A DNA stretch of 64,000 bases from Piscinibacter sp047602365 (GCA_047602365.1 JASGHM010000001.1:1302001-1366000), one strand, 5' to 3'; shown: positions 47,710 to 56,414, numbered from the stretch's first letter. The notes: a model not told the origin generated them from the sequence alone. Program-made: numbers and translations.

Positions 47710-47858
47710 ATGCGGCTTGCATCGAAGGTCTTGCTCGGCTGAAGTCGTTTGTTGTTGCCCGACAGACCGGAAGCTGACGCTACGTATTGACGGCCTGGCG
47801 AAACTTTGGCGCACGCCCGGGGAGGCACGTGCGGTGGAGTTGAGCTACTCCCCTTCTG
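47710..47858 (-). ncRNA. yybP-ykoY-type (manganese) riboswitch in second terC leader
   Basis: Minus strand contains CAGAAGGGGAGTAGC just after the predicted transcription start, then GGCCGTCAATACGTAGCG, then GCAAGACCTTCGATGCAAGC, the three conserved blocks of the yybP-ykoY class in order. The match to the GACCUUYG block is better than in the first leader. About 105 bases remain to the terC ATG for an expression platform. Recognition is by eye. Confidence 0.8.
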
Positions 47859-47864
47859 CGACGC

Positions 47865-47894
47865 AGTATAGGCGTCGGCTTCGCGCCGGTGCAA
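47865..47894 (-). promoter_or_regulatory. sigma-70-type promoter ahead of the second riboswitch
   Basis: Minus strand -35 TTGCAC and -10 TATACT separated by 18 bp, ending about 7-10 bases before the first conserved block of the riboswitch, so the leader RNA would start with the aptamer. It lies between the two TerC genes. Confidence 0.6.
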
Positions 47895-47913
47895 GTGAGG
47901 GGAAACCGAAGGC

Positions 47914-48600
47914 TCAGACCGCCGCCCGCGCACGCGCGCGCTTCTGCATCCACATGCCGATGGCGACCACCAGCACGGCACCGATGGCGCCCGCGCCATT
48001 GACCACATCGTGCGAAAGTTCACCGAAACGGGCGGTGACCGCCGGATCGGTGAGCAGCATCTCGCCGGCCAGGAAGCCGAGCAGCGCGGCACCCAGCGTG
48101 ATGATGATCGGGAAGCGCTCCATGACCTTCAGCAGCAGCGTGCTGCCGAAGATGATCAAGGGGATGCTGATCGCCAGGCCGATGACCAGCAGCGGCGTGT
48201 TGCCCTTGGCGGCGGCCGCGACGGCCAGCACGTTGTCCAGGCTCATCACCAGGTCGGCCACCAGGATGGTGCGGATCGCCGCGGCCATTCCGCCGGTCTC
48301 GTGATGCTCGCCCTCCTCGCCCTCGTCCTCGGCAAGCAGCGAAACGCCGATGTAGACCAGCAGCACCGCGCCGATCACCTTCAGCCACGGCCACTTCAGT
48401 ATCTCGACGGCGATCAGCGTCAGCACGATGCGCATCACGATCGCCGCGCCGCTGCCCCAGAAGATCGCCTTCTTCTGCTGCTCCGCCGGCAGCGAGCGCG
48501 CCGCCAGCGCGATCACCACGGCGTTGTCGCCGGAGAGCACCACGTTGGCGAGGATGATCGACCCGAGAGCGGTCCAGAAGGCGCCGGAAGTGAGATCCAT
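47914..48600 (-). CDS. TerC-family membrane protein (short form)
   Basis: 228 residues, about seven helices, with the same motifs as its neighbour: GSIILANVVLSGDNAVVIALAARSL and ILVADLVMSLDNVLAVAAAAKG. A charged loop in the middle (LAEDEGEEGEHHETGG) is specific to this copy and could bind metal. Its upstream region holds the sucD terminator hairpins but no riboswitch-like blocks, so it may be constitutive or controlled differently from the other two. It ends in an Arg-rich tail (QKRARARAAV). Confidence 0.88.
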   Translation of the reverse strand: MDLTSGAFWTALGSIILANVVLSGDNAVVIALAARSLPAEQQKKAIFWGSGAAIVMRIVLTLIAVEILKWPWLKVIGAVLLVYIGVSLLAEDEGEEGEHHETGGMAAAIRTILVADLVMSLDNVLAVAAAAKGNTPLLVIGLAISIPLIIFGSTLLLKVMERFPIIITLGAALLGFLAGEMLLTDPAVTARFGELSHDVVNGAGAIGAVLVVAIGMWMQKRARARAAV

Positions 48601-48622
48601 GACAAGGCCCGTTTGTAGGAAT

Positions 48623-48647
48623 GAAACAGAGGGCCGCGAGGGCCCTC
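48623..48647 (-). terminator. Rho-independent terminator after sucD
   Basis: Minus strand stem GAGGGCC/GGCCCTC with loop CTCGC followed by TGTTTCATT. It lies about 78 bases after the sucD stop and 30 bases before the terC start. Confidence 0.75.
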
Positions 48648-48690
48648 CTTGTTGCGAGCTGCCCGGATTCTAGGCAGCACCGCCGGACCG

Positions 48691-48716
48691 GTGCGTTCGT
48701 ACAACTACGAACGCAC
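48691..48716. other. perfect 11-bp inverted repeat just after sucD
   Basis: GTGCGTTCGTA and TACGAACGCAC form a perfect 11-bp stem around a 4-base loop, starting 8 bases after the sucD stop. There is no T run, so it is not itself a standard terminator; it may protect the sucCD mRNA 3' end or bind a protein. Confidence 0.6.
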
Positions 48717-48724
48717 GCCGCGGA

Positions 48725-49618
48725 TCAGAGCAGGCCCTTGAGCAGCCGGCCCATTTCCGACGGGTTGCGCGTCACGGTGAAGCCGCACTCCTCCATGATC
48801 GCCAGCTTGGCGTCGGCGGTGTCGGCGCCGCCGGAGATCAGCGCACCGGCATGGCCCATGCGCTTGCCCGGGGGGGCGGTGACGCCGGCGATGAAGCCGA
48901 CGATCGGCTTCTTCATGTTGGCCTTGCACCAGCGCGCCGCGTCGGCTTCGTCCGGACCGCCGATCTCGCCGATCATGATCACCGCGTCGGTGTCCGGATC
49001 GTCGTTGAAGGCCTTCATCACGTCGATGTGCTTGAGGCCGTTGATCGGGTCGCCGCCGATGCCGACCGCGCTCGACTGGCCCAGGCCGATCTCGGTGAGC
49101 TGGGCGACCGCTTCATAGGTCAGCGTGCCCGAGCGCGAAACGACGCCGATGCGGCCCTTGCGGTGGATGTGGCCGGGCATGATGCCGATCTTGATCTCGT
49201 CGGGCGTGATCAGGCCGGGGCAGTTCGGGCCGAGCAGCAGCGTCTTCTTGCCGCCGGCGGCTTCCTTGGCCTTCATCTTGTTGCGCACGATCAGCATGTC
49301 CTTGATGGGAATGCCTTCGGTGATGCAGATCACCAGGTCGAGGTCGGCCTCGACCGCTTCCCAGATCGCGTCGGCGGCGCCCGCCGGCGGCACGTAGATC
49401 ACGCTGACGGTCGCGCCGGTCGCCTGCTTGGCGTCCTTCACGCTGGCGTGGATGGGAATGCCTTCGAAGCTCTCGCCGGCCTTCTTCGGGTTGACGCCGG
49501 CGACGAAGCAGTTCTTGCCGTTGGCGTAGGCCTGGCAGCCCTTGGTGTGGAACTGGCCGGTCTTGCCCGTGATGCCCTGGGTGATGACCTTGGTGTCCTT
49601 GTTGATGAGGATGCTCAT
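48725..49618 (-). CDS. sucD: succinyl-CoA synthetase alpha subunit
   Basis: 297 residues, full length. It contains the CoA-binding Rossmann part (MSILINKDTKVITQGITGKTGQFH), the nucleotide/phosphate region (LLGPNCPGLITPDEIKIGIMPG) and the phosphohistidine segment FIAGVTAPPGKRMGHAGALISGG, where His is the TCA-cycle phosphoryl carrier. It pairs with SucC, encoded 27 bp upstream in the same operon. Confidence 0.97.
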   Translation of the reverse strand: MSILINKDTKVITQGITGKTGQFHTKGCQAYANGKNCFVAGVNPKKAGESFEGIPIHASVKDAKQATGATVSVIYVPPAGAADAIWEAVEADLDLVICITEGIPIKDMLIVRNKMKAKEAAGGKKTLLLGPNCPGLITPDEIKIGIMPGHIHRKGRIGVVSRSGTLTYEAVAQLTEIGLGQSSAVGIGGDPINGLKHIDVMKAFNDDPDTDAVIMIGEIGGPDEADAARWCKANMKKPIVGFIAGVTAPPGKRMGHAGALISGGADTADAKLAIMEECGFTVTRNPSEMGRLLKGLL

Positions 49619-49645
49619 GTCGGTTCTCTCTGGCAGACGGGTGCG

Positions 49646-50806
49646 TTACTTGACGGCGGCGACGATCTTCGTCGCGGCTTCGGCCATGGTGTCGGCGCTG
49701 ATGATCGGCAGGCCGGAGTCCTTGAGCATCTTCTTGCCCAGTTCCTCGTTGGTGCCCTTCATGCGCACCACCAGCGGCACCTTCAGGTTGACCGCCTTGC
49801 AGGCTGCGATCACGCCCTCGGCGATGGTGTCGCAGCGCATGATGCCGCCGAAGATGTTGACCAGGATGGCCTTGACCTTGGGCGAGGACAGCATGATCTT
49901 GAAGGCCTCGGTGACCTTCTCGGCGGTGGCGCCACCGCCGACGTCGAGGAAGTTGGCCGGCTCGCCGCCGAACAGCTTGATGGTGTCCATGGTCGCCATC
50001 GCCAGGCCGGCGCCGTTGACCAGGCAGCCGATGTTGCCGTCGAGCTGGATGTAGGCGAGGTCGAACTTGCTGGCCTCGATCTCGGCCGGATCCTCTTCGT
50101 CGAGGTCGCGGTAGGCGACGATCTCGGGGTGGCGGAACAGCGCGTTGGAGTCGAAGTTGAACTTCGCGTCCAGCGCGATCAGGTTGCCCTTGCTGTCGCA
50201 GTTCAGCGGGTTGATCTCGACCAGCGAGGCGTCCGTCTCCATGTAGCAGCGGTACAGGTTCTGGAACAGCGTGACCGCCTGCGCGTGCGAGCCTTCCGGC
50301 AGGCCGACTGCCGCGGCGATCTTCTTGGCTTGCGCATCGCCCAGGCCGGTCAGCGGGTCGATCACTTCGGTGATGATCTTCTCCGGCGTGCTGTGCGCGA
50401 CTTCCTCGATGTCCATGCCGCCTTCGCTGGAGGCGATGAAGGCGACCTTCTGCGTCGCGCGGTCGGTGACCAGCGAGACGTAGTACTCCTTCTTGATGTC
50501 GGCGCCTTCCTCGATGTACAGGCGGCGCACCTTCTGGCCTTCCGGGCCGGTCTGGTGCGTCTTCAGCTGCATGCCGAGGATCTGGCCGGCCAGCGTCTTC
50601 ACGTCGTCCAGCGACTTTGCGAGCTTCACGCCGCCGCCCTTGCCACGGCCGCCGGCGTGGATCTGCGCCTTCACCACCCAGACGGGGCCGCCGAGCTTCT
50701 GCGCCGCTTCGGTCGCTTCGTGCACGCTGAAGGCCGGGTAGCCGCGCGGCACCGGCACGGAAAACTGACGCAGGATTTCCTTGCCCTGGTACTCGTGGAT
50801 CTTCAT
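49646..50806 (-). CDS. sucC: succinyl-CoA synthetase beta subunit
   Basis: 386 residues. It starts with the ATP-grasp domain (MKIHEYQGKEILRQFSVPVP; GGRGKGGGVKLAKSLDDV) and ends with the CoA-ligase domain (KVKAILVNIFGGIMRCDTIAEG). It catalyses ADP- or GDP-linked interconversion of succinyl-CoA and succinate. The start overlaps the upstream DUF2889 gene by 4 bases. Confidence 0.97.
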   Translation of the reverse strand: MKIHEYQGKEILRQFSVPVPRGYPAFSVHEATEAAQKLGGPVWVVKAQIHAGGRGKGGGVKLAKSLDDVKTLAGQILGMQLKTHQTGPEGQKVRRLYIEEGADIKKEYYVSLVTDRATQKVAFIASSEGGMDIEEVAHSTPEKIITEVIDPLTGLGDAQAKKIAAAVGLPEGSHAQAVTLFQNLYRCYMETDASLVEINPLNCDSKGNLIALDAKFNFDSNALFRHPEIVAYRDLDEEDPAEIEASKFDLAYIQLDGNIGCLVNGAGLAMATMDTIKLFGGEPANFLDVGGGATAEKVTEAFKIMLSSPKVKAILVNIFGGIMRCDTIAEGVIAACKAVNLKVPLVVRMKGTNEELGKKMLKDSGLPIISADTMAEAATKIVAAVK

Positions 50807-51405
50807 GGGAGTGTCTCGCTTGCTCGGGTTTCGGGAGGGAGGGAAGCGGCCGCGGGGTCTTGGCTGCCCCGGTACCAGCGCGGATAAAACAGTTTCACGG
50901 CCTCGCCATCGGCGCGCAAGGCGTGGCAGCGGTCGATCTGGAACGGGCGGTGCTCGCTGTCCTCGCGGGTGTCGAGCACTTCGCCGGCGAAGGCCTGGAT
51001 GACGGCGGTCGGCAGCACCTGCGTCAGCTCGGTGAGGTGGGTGCAGCCGGCGATGCCGCCCAGCCGCTCCTTCACCGCCTGGCGGAAACCCTTCAGCAGG
51101 TTCAGGCCGGCCAGCGCGGCATAGGCGTCGCCGTGGTCGTCACACTGGCCCGGGTAAGGCATCCAGCGGGTCTCGGAGCCGGCCTCGATGACGTTGAACT
51201 GCTCGTCGACAACCAGGCGCAGCAGCATGTCGTGGATCGGGTCGCCGGCGCGGCGCAGGCCGCCGGCGAGCCTGGCGTCACGGGTCTTGACGTCGCGGAT
51301 CTCGGCATCGACCTCCCACAAGCCGTTGCCGCGTGCATAGACATGCACGTCGATGCTGCGGCGATGCTTGAGCAGTCGCTCGGGCGCGGCGGGCGGCAGG
51401 GCCAT
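50803..51405 (-). CDS. DUF2889 family protein
   Basis: 200 residues. DUF2889 signature: HRRSIDVHVYARGNGLWEVDAEIRD, GDPIHDMLLRLVVDEQFNV, and conserved Cys in PYPGQCDDHGDAY and GIAGCTHLTELTQVLPTAV. Function is unknown; the H-R-R-S and C-x-H pattern could bind metal. It sits directly before sucC with a 4-base overlap, so it is co-translated with succinyl-CoA synthetase, which suggests a link to CoA-ester metabolism (inference). The start ATG lacks a strong RBS. Confidence 0.82.
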   Translation of the reverse strand: MALPPAAPERLLKHRRSIDVHVYARGNGLWEVDAEIRDVKTRDARLAGGLRRAGDPIHDMLLRLVVDEQFNVIEAGSETRWMPYPGQCDDHGDAYAALAGLNLLKGFRQAVKERLGGIAGCTHLTELTQVLPTAVIQAFAGEVLDTREDSEHRPFQIDRCHALRADGEAVKLFYPRWYRGSQDPAAASLPPETRASETLP

Positions 51406-51563
51406 GGGAAAGCGTGACGGTGGAGGTCTGTGGCTGTCGGGCGCGGCACAGAGCGGGGCTGTCACTCCACCGTAACCGGCGCAAACGCCGCGCAATGTAG
51501 CATGCTGCGTTGCACCAAAGCTGACGGCTGGCTGGCACCGCCTTGAGCAGGTGCGGGCGGCGC

Positions 51564-52094
51564 TCAGTCTTCGTCGGAGACGCTGCCGGCGCTGCGAAGC
51601 ACCCGGCGCACCGTTTCGGGCGAGAAGCCCCGGCTGGTCAGGAAGCGCGCCTGCCGCGCACGCCCGGCGGCGTCGGCTGCAGGGGCGTCGAACTTGCGGC
51701 CCCAGACCTCGCGCGCGCGGCTGAACTCGCTGGCCTTGAGCGCCTCGGCCGATTCACCATCCAGCGCGATGCCGTGCTGGGCGAGCTCCTGGCGGATGCG
51801 CAGGTTGCCATGCCGGGCTGCGCGGACATGGATGCGCGACTCGGTGAAGCGCTGCTGCGAGAGGTAGTTGCCGGCCTCCAGCCAGTCGAGCACCTCGGTG
51901 ACCCGGGCCATCACGGCGCCGGGCTCGGGGGCCGCGGACTCTGCTGGGCCCGCCGGTGCATCACCGGTCTGCGCCTGCGCCGCCAATGCGCGCGCGTGCG
52001 GCAGCAGCTTGCGCTGCATCTCCGCACGGCTGTGCTCGCGCTGGGCCAGCCACTGCATCGCCCGCGCCTTCAGCGAGGGCGGGGGGCGCTTCAC
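51564..52094 (-). CDS. recX: regulatory protein RecX
   Basis: 176 residues, slightly longer than E. coli RecX owing to an Ala/Pro insert around residues 40-60. Helical repeats are visible (LAQREHSRAEMQRKLLPHA; YLSQQRFTESRIHVRAARHG; ARFLTSRGFSPETVRRVL). It limits RecA filament growth. The start overlaps the recA stop by 4 bases (ATGA), so SOS induction would raise both. Confidence 0.92.
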   Translation of the reverse strand: MKRPPPSLKARAMQWLAQREHSRAEMQRKLLPHARALAAQAQTGDAPAGPAESAAPEPGAVMARVTEVLDWLEAGNYLSQQRFTESRIHVRAARHGNLRIRQELAQHGIALDGESAEALKASEFSRAREVWGRKFDAPAADAAGRARQARFLTSRGFSPETVRRVLRSAGSVSDED

Positions 52095-53131
52095 TCGGCG
52101 GCGTCGCCCGTGGGCAGCTGCGGGATGCCCACCGCGTCACGCACCTTGTTCTCGATCTCGCGGGCGAGTTCGGGGTTCTCGCGCAGGAACTCGCGCGCGT
52201 TGTCCTTGCCCTGGCCGATCTTCTCGCCGTTGTAGGCGTACCAGGCGCCGCTCTTCTCGAGGATCTTGTTGTTGACCCCCATGTCGATGATCTCGCCCTC
52301 GCGGCTGATGCCCTGGCCGTAGAGGATGTCGAACTCGGCGGTCTTGAACGGCGGCGAGACCTTGTTCTTGACGACCTTGACCTTGGTCTCGTTGCCGATG
52401 ACCTCTTCGCCCTTCTTGATGCTGCCGATGCGGCGGATGTCCAGGCGCACCGAGGCGTAGAACTTGAGCGCATTGCCGCCGGTGGTCGTCTCGGGCGAAC
52501 CGAACATCACGCCGATCTTCATGCGGATCTGGTTGATGAAGATGACCATGGTGTTGGTCTTCTTGATCGTCGCGGTCAGCTTGCGCAGCGCCTGACTCAT
52601 CAGGCGGGCCTGCAGGCCGGGCAGCGAATCGCCCATCTCGCCTTCGATTTCCGCCTTCGGCGTCAGCGCCGCCACCGAGTCGACCACCACCAGGTCGACC
52701 GAGCCCGAGCGCACCAGCGCATCGACGATCTCGAGCGCCTGCTCGCCGGTGTCGGGCTGGGAGATCAGCAGTTCCTGCAGGTTCACGCCCAGCTTCTGCG
52801 CGTAGGAGGTGTCGAGCGCGTGCTCGGCGTCGATGAAGGCACAGGTGCCGCCACCCTTCTGCATCTCGGCGATGACCTGCAGCGTCAGCGTCGTCTTGCC
52901 GGACGATTCCGGGCCGTAGATCTCGACCACGCGGCCGCGCGGCAGGCCGCCGACGCCCAGCGCGATGTCCAGCCCCAGCGAGCCGGTGGAGACGACCTCG
53001 ATGTCCTCGATCTTCTCGCCCTCGCCCAGCCGCATGATCGAGCCCTTGCCGAACTGCTTCTCGATCTGCGCCAGCGCAGCCTGCAGGGCCTTGGCTTTTT
53101 CGGTGTTGAGGGCTTTGACGGGTGCGTCCAT
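52091..53131 (-). CDS. recA: recombinase RecA
   Basis: 346 residues, all hallmarks present: Walker A GPESSGKTTLTLQV (about residues 71-84), DTGEQALEIVDALV, Walker B DLVVVDSVAAL, L1/L2 DNA-binding loops (GDSLPGLQARLMSQALRKL; FGSPETTTGGNALKFYASVR) and the RRIGSIKKGEEVIGNETKVK region. It drives homologous recombination and LexA self-cleavage. Controlled by the LexA box upstream and coupled to recX. Confidence 0.99.
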   Translation of the reverse strand: MDAPVKALNTEKAKALQAALAQIEKQFGKGSIMRLGEGEKIEDIEVVSTGSLGLDIALGVGGLPRGRVVEIYGPESSGKTTLTLQVIAEMQKGGGTCAFIDAEHALDTSYAQKLGVNLQELLISQPDTGEQALEIVDALVRSGSVDLVVVDSVAALTPKAEIEGEMGDSLPGLQARLMSQALRKLTATIKKTNTMVIFINQIRMKIGVMFGSPETTTGGNALKFYASVRLDIRRIGSIKKGEEVIGNETKVKVVKNKVSPPFKTAEFDILYGQGISREGEIIDMGVNNKILEKSGAWYAYNGEKIGQGKDNAREFLRENPELAREIENKVRDAVGIPQLPTGDAAE

Positions 53132-53171
53132 GCGGCGTTCTCCTGGGATGTGGCGGCCATTATGGCAAAAG

Positions 53172-53187
53172 CTGGATGTTTGTACAG
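53172..53187 (-). promoter_or_regulatory. LexA/SOS box of recA
   Basis: Minus strand CTGT-ACAAACAT-CCAG, flanked as TACTGTACAAACATCCAG, is a CTGT-N8-ACAG type operator with one arm mismatch. It overlaps the -35 of a promoter whose -10 is CATAAT (53164-53159), about 30 bases before the recA ATG. The standard place for LexA repression. Confidence 0.82.
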
Positions 53188-53262
53188 TACCTTCGCCATC
53201 ATCCAGCGCCCATCCCTACAATGCGTGTGACAGCCGGACGCGATCCGGTGAGGAGACATCTC

Positions 53263-53934
53263 ATGCGCATCCTGGTCGCGGAAGACGATCAAGTGTTGGC
53301 CGACGGACTGCTGCGCTCGCTGCGCAACGCCGGTTATGCGGTCGACCGGGTCAGCAGCGGCACCGAGGCCGACGCCGCGCTGGCTTCGCACGAGTTCGAC
53401 CTGCTGATCCTCGACCTCGGCCTGCCCAAGCTGCATGGGCTGGAGGTGCTGCGCAAGCTGCGCGCGCGCGGCTCGTCGGTGCCGGTGCTGATCCTGACCG
53501 CGGCCGACAGCGTCGAGCAGCGCGTCAAGGGGCTCGACCTGGGCGCCGACGACTACATGGCCAAGCCCTTCTCGCTGCAGGAACTCGAGGCGCGCGTGCG
53601 TGCGCTGACGCGCCGCGGCCTGGGCACCGCGTCCACCGTCATCAAGCACGGCCCGCTGACCTTCGACGCCACCGGGCGTGTGGCCTACATCAACGAGCAG
53701 ATGATCGAGCTGTCGGCGCGCGAGCTGTCGCTGCTCGAGGTGCTGCTGCAGCGCGCCGGCCGCCTGGTCAGCAAGGACCAGCTGGTCGAGCGGCTGTGCG
53801 AGTGGGGCGAAGAGGTCAGCAACAACGCGATCGAGGTCTATATCCACCGCCTGCGCAAGAAGATCGAGCAGGGGCCGGTGCGCATCGCCACCGTGCGCGG
53901 GCTGGGCTACTGCCTGGAGAAGATCGCCGCATGA
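53263..53934 (+). CDS. OmpR/TctD-family response regulator
   Basis: 223 residues. Receiver domain: acidic pocket AEDD near residue 7, phospho-Asp 51 in LLILDLGLPKLHG, Thr in ILTAAD, Lys in DDYMAKPFS. Winged-helix output: ELSARELSLLEVLLQRAGRLV and VEVYIHRLRKKIEQG-like (EVYIHRLRKKIE), ending GLGYCLEKI. The ATG was chosen for the RBS GAGGAGA. It is divergent from recA and 65 bp before a sensor kinase. Resembles TctD/QseB; the target is not known. Confidence 0.92.
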   Translation: MRILVAEDDQVLADGLLRSLRNAGYAVDRVSSGTEADAALASHEFDLLILDLGLPKLHGLEVLRKLRARGSSVPVLILTAADSVEQRVKGLDLGADDYMAKPFSLQELEARVRALTRRGLGTASTVIKHGPLTFDATGRVAYINEQMIELSARELSLLEVLLQRAGRLVSKDQLVERLCEWGEEVSNNAIEVYIHRLRKKIEQGPVRIATVRGLGYCLEKIAA

Positions 53935-53999
53935 TTGGCGCCGCCGCCGCGGTGTACCGCGGCCGGGGGCACCACCGCGCGGCGCTATCCTGAGCGCCG

Positions 54000-55550
54000 A
54001 TGCCGCACACCAAGGAACAGCGCTCCCTGTTCGGCGAGATCCTCGACTGGATGCTCGCGCCGCTGCTGCTGCTGTGGCCGATGAGCGTGGCGCTGACCTG
54101 GCTGGTGGCGCAGAGCATCGCCAACAAGCCCTTCGACCGCGAGCTGGGCGAGATGTCGCGCACGCTGGCCAAGCAGGTGGTGCTGCGCGAGAGCAACGAG
54201 GGCGAGCGCAGCGTGCAGTTCACGCTGCCCGCCGGTGCCTCGGAGATCCTGCGCACCGACGAGTCGGACGACATCCACTACCAGGTGCTGGGCCTGCGCG
54301 GCGAGCTGCTCAGCGGCGAGCGCAGCCTGCCGCTGCCGCCCGAGGAGGAACCGCGCAGCGCCGGCGACGTGCGCTTCCGCGACGGCGAGATGAACAGCGA
54401 CGACCTGCGCATCGCCTACGTCTGGGTGGCGCTGCCCGGCCGCGCGGGCGAACCGCCGATGGCGCTGGTGCAGGTGGCCGAGACGCTGGGCAAACGCTCG
54501 CGCCTGGCCACCGAGATCATCAAGGGCGTCATCCTGCCGCAGTTCGTCATCCTGCCGCTGGCGGTGCTGCTGGTCTGGCTGGCACTGGTGCGCGGCATCG
54601 CGCCGCTGAACGAGCTGCAGCAGCGCATCCGCCGCCGCGACAGCAGCGACCTGTCGCCGATCGACGAGCGCGAGGCGCCCGAGGAGGTGTCGCCGCTGGT
54701 GCGCGCGATCAACGACCTGCTGGCACGGCTGGACCAGTCGATCGGCGCGCAGAAGCACTTCCTGGCCGACGCGGCGCACCAGCTGAAGACCCCGCTGGCC
54801 GGCTTGCGCACGCAGGCCGAGCTGGCGCAGCGCGAGATCGACGCCGGCCAGCGTGACCCCAAGGAGCTGAAGAAGTCGCTGCAGCAGATCGCGCACTCGA
54901 GCCAGAGTGCGGCGCACATGGTCAACCAGCTGCTGGCGATGGCGCGTGCCGAGAACCAGGAGCAGCAGGCGCAGCGCCAGACAGTCAACCTGGCGCGGCT
55001 GGCCACCGAGACCGTGCACGACTTCGTGCCGCGCGCGCTGGAAAAGCGCATCGACCTCGGCTACGAAGGCCCCGAGACCGGCCGTGCGGCATCGGGCGTC
55101 CGCAAGCCGCTGGTCAGCGGCAACCCGCTGCTGCTGCGCGAGCTGATCCGCAACCTGGTCGACAACGCGCTGCAGTACACGCCGGCCGGCGGCACGGTGA
55201 CGGTGCGCATCGTCGACGACCCGTTCGGCCAGGTGGTGGTGCTGCAGGTCGAGGACTCCGGCCCGGGCATCCCGATGGCCGAACGCGAGAAGGTGTTCCG
55301 GCCCTTCTACCGCACGCTGGGCACCGACGTCGACGGCAGCGGCCTGGGCCTGGCGATCGTGCGCGAGATCGCCACGCAGCATGGCGCGCAGATCCAGCTC
55401 GAGGATGCCAACCTGCGCCACCGCCCGGGGCTCAGCGACCAGGGCGGCGCCGCCTTCGGCCCGGGCGCACGCTTCACGCTGCGCTTTCCCGCCGCCCATG
55501 CCGACGGCGGCGACGGCCCGCCACCCGAGGGCGACTCAGCGCCGGCGTAG
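54000..55550 (+). CDS. sensor histidine kinase (TctE/QseC-type)
   Basis: 516 residues. Two membrane helices (about 14-37 LDWMLAPLLLLWPMSVALTWL and about 180-200 GVILPQFVILPLAVLLVWLAL) flank a periplasmic domain. A HAMP-like linker follows, then HisKA with phospho-His 260 (FLADAAHQLKTPLAGL) and HATPase_c (RELIRNLVDNALQYTPAGGTV; DSGPGIPMAEREKVF; GSGLGLAIVREIATQHG). The TctE N-terminal signature RSLFGEILDWMLAPLLLLWP suggests a tricarboxylate-type sensor, but the ligand is not certain. Its end overlaps the convergent oxidoreductase gene by 15 bases. Confidence 0.9.
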   Translation: MPHTKEQRSLFGEILDWMLAPLLLLWPMSVALTWLVAQSIANKPFDRELGEMSRTLAKQVVLRESNEGERSVQFTLPAGASEILRTDESDDIHYQVLGLRGELLSGERSLPLPPEEEPRSAGDVRFRDGEMNSDDLRIAYVWVALPGRAGEPPMALVQVAETLGKRSRLATEIIKGVILPQFVILPLAVLLVWLALVRGIAPLNELQQRIRRRDSSDLSPIDEREAPEEVSPLVRAINDLLARLDQSIGAQKHFLADAAHQLKTPLAGLRTQAELAQREIDAGQRDPKELKKSLQQIAHSSQSAAHMVNQLLAMARAENQEQQAQRQTVNLARLATETVHDFVPRALEKRIDLGYEGPETGRAASGVRKPLVSGNPLLLRELIRNLVDNALQYTPAGGTVTVRIVDDPFGQVVVLQVEDSGPGIPMAEREKVFRPFYRTLGTDVDGSGLGLAIVREIATQHGAQIQLEDANLRHRPGLSDQGGAAFGPGARFTLRFPAAHADGGDGPPPEGDSAPA

Positions 55551-56414
55551 CAGTTCGAACAGGCTGGCGTCGTCGAACGCCGCGAAGCCGCTGTCGCAGG
55601 CTCGCGCGAACAGCGCGGCCGCCTGCGCGCCCACCGGCGTGCTCATGTCCAGCCGGCCCGCCATCGCCAGCGCGAGGTGGGTGTCCTTGTTCAGCAGCGT
55701 GGTGTGGGCGCGCGGCGCCAGGTCGCCGGCGATCGCGCGGCGCAGCCGGTCGGAGCCGATCCAGCTCTGCCCGCTGGAGCGTTCGATCACGTCCAGCGTG
55801 CGTGACGGATCCAGCCCGGCGCGCTCGGCCAGCGCCAGCGCCTCGGCGGCACCGGCCAGGTTGATGCCGGCCAGCAGGTTGTTGACCAGCTTGGTGCGCG
55901 CGCCGTCGCCGATGCGCGTGCCAAGGCGGAACACCGCGTTGGACAGTGTCTCGATGACCGCGCGCTGCTGTTCGAAGGTGTCGTCGGCGCAGGCCACCAT
56001 CAGGCTCATCGTGCCGTCGCGCGTGCGTGCCGGCCCGCCGGACATCGGCGCGTCGATCGGCGCCAGGCCCTGGGCGACCAGCCGCGCGGCCAGCGCTTCG
56101 GTGTCGTGCGGCGCGATCGTCGGGCACAGCAGCACGGCGGCGCCTGGCGGCAGCGCGGCGGCGATGCCATCGGCGCCGAAGAGCACGGCCTCGGTCTGCG
56201 CCGCATCGACCACCGCGACGATCGCGCAGCCGGCACCGGACGCCGCCGCCGCGGGCGAGGCATGCACGCCCAGCCCTTCGTCGCGAGCCATCGCCTCGCG
56301 CGACGGATCGATGTCGCGCACCTGCACGTCGAAGCCGCAGTCGCGCAGCCGCAGCGCCATCGCCAGGCCCATGTTGCCGATGCCGACCACGGCGACGCGC
56401 GTCGGCCCGCTCAT
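55536..56414 (-). CDS. NAD(P)-dependent beta-hydroxyacid dehydrogenase family protein
   Basis: 292 residues, 3-hydroxyisobutyrate dehydrogenase / tartronate semialdehyde reductase family. Rossmann start VAVVGIGNMGLAMALRL (GxGxMG), active-site segment PIDAPMSGGPARTRDGTMSLMV and catalytic Lys in RIGDGARTKLVNNLLAGINL are all present. Substrate unknown. It is attached to the end of the cell-shape operon: its start overlaps the rodA stop by 4 bases (ATGA), an unusual neighbour for mre/mrd genes. Confidence 0.87.
   Translation of the reverse strand: MSGPTRVAVVGIGNMGLAMALRLRDCGFDVQVRDIDPSREAMARDEGLGVHASPAAAASGAGCAIVAVVDAAQTEAVLFGADGIAAALPPGAAVLLCPTIAPHDTEALAARLVAQGLAPIDAPMSGGPARTRDGTMSLMVACADDTFEQQRAVIETLSNAVFRLGTRIGDGARTKLVNNLLAGINLAGAAEALALAERAGLDPSRTLDVIERSSGQSWIGSDRLRRAIAGDLAPRAHTTLLNKDTHLALAMAGRLDMSTPVGAQAAALFARACDSGFAAFDDASLFELLRRR

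Noticed and set aside
48851..50887. Plus-strand open frame of 678 codons opposite sucD-sucC
   Set aside because: Shadow spanning two certain genes.
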